In this document: in pieces, positions 5,229 to 5,245 of the stretch
Layout of the letters: the number at the start of each line of letters is the position of its first letter
How positions within the stretch are numbered: the first letter of the stretch is position 1
NCBI GenBank assembly: GCA_002773185.1
Contig: PFBU01000042.1
Location: forward strand, 9,117 to 14,361
Source of the DNA: Candidatus Magasanikbacteria bacterium CG10_big_fil_rev_8_21_14_0_10_36_16
Lineage (GTDB): Bacteria > Patescibacteriota > Patescibacteriia > Magasanikbacterales > UBA922
Length of the DNA stretch: 5,245 bases
Direction of reading: 5' to 3'
Position numbers and translations under genes: made by a program
Notes under the pieces: model-generated
What the model was told of the DNA's origin: nothing
Seen by the model: the letters and a program-made list of their open reading frames with translations, nothing else
Databases searched by the model: none

Positions 5229-5245
5229 TATTGATTTTAGAAAGG

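Noticed and set aside
5124..5245. Minus-strand ORF open to the window edge reading through KKLVIIDGN
   Set aside because: It has no good start codon inside the window, and its upstream part coincides with the probable polA promoter. The relic explanation is simpler, but the part beyond 5245 cannot be seen.
1..5245. Recoded TGA (glycine) as in some CPR lineages
   Set aside because: All genes are full length in the standard code, end in TAA, and no in-frame TGA is needed.

Overview
The window is an AT-rich bacterial chromosomal segment with a housekeeping layout. The + strand carries the 3' end of rpsT (ribosomal protein bS20), then a gene for a soluble GGDEF-domain protein. The - strand carries polA (DNA polymerase I) followed by holA (DNA polymerase III delta subunit), pointing at the GGDEF gene. 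All genes read through in the standard bacterial code (no in-frame TGA). Low GC, AT-only leaders without Shine-Dalgarno sequences, a lysine-rich bS20 tail and the style of the PolA and HolA proteins suggest a Patescibacteria/CPR (Parcubacteria-like) genome. That placement is inference and was not tested by a search.

Layout: 1-220 rpsT 3' part; 236-268 strong intrinsic terminator; 284-1285 GGDEF protein; 1286-1369 convergent gap with two hairpins, one a minus-strand terminator (1275-1304) and one GC-rich (1335-1371); 1370-2332 holA (-); 2333-2437 gap with a large palindrome built from TACGAAA units (2351-2419); 2438-5116 polA (-); 5117-5245 polA upstream region with an extended -10 promoter and a relic second copy of the polA start.

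polA and holA are probably one transcription unit. It would start near 5213 and end at the hairpin plus T-tract overlapping the end of the GGDEF gene. Both products act in DNA replication: PolA in Okazaki fragment maturation and gap repair, delta in opening the sliding clamp. The GGDEF gene sits between rpsT and holA as a separate unit and has no visible functional link to either.

The window contains no CRISPR array, transposase or defence system. The points most worth a second look are: (1) a duplicated polA start whose two copies differ only at synonymous third positions; (2) the 69-nt TACGAAA palindrome between polA and holA; (3) PolA active-site substitutions, including Asp for the Glu steric gate, together with a dead proofreading domain; (4) a GGDEF protein with an SGDEY signature and no complete inhibitory site.
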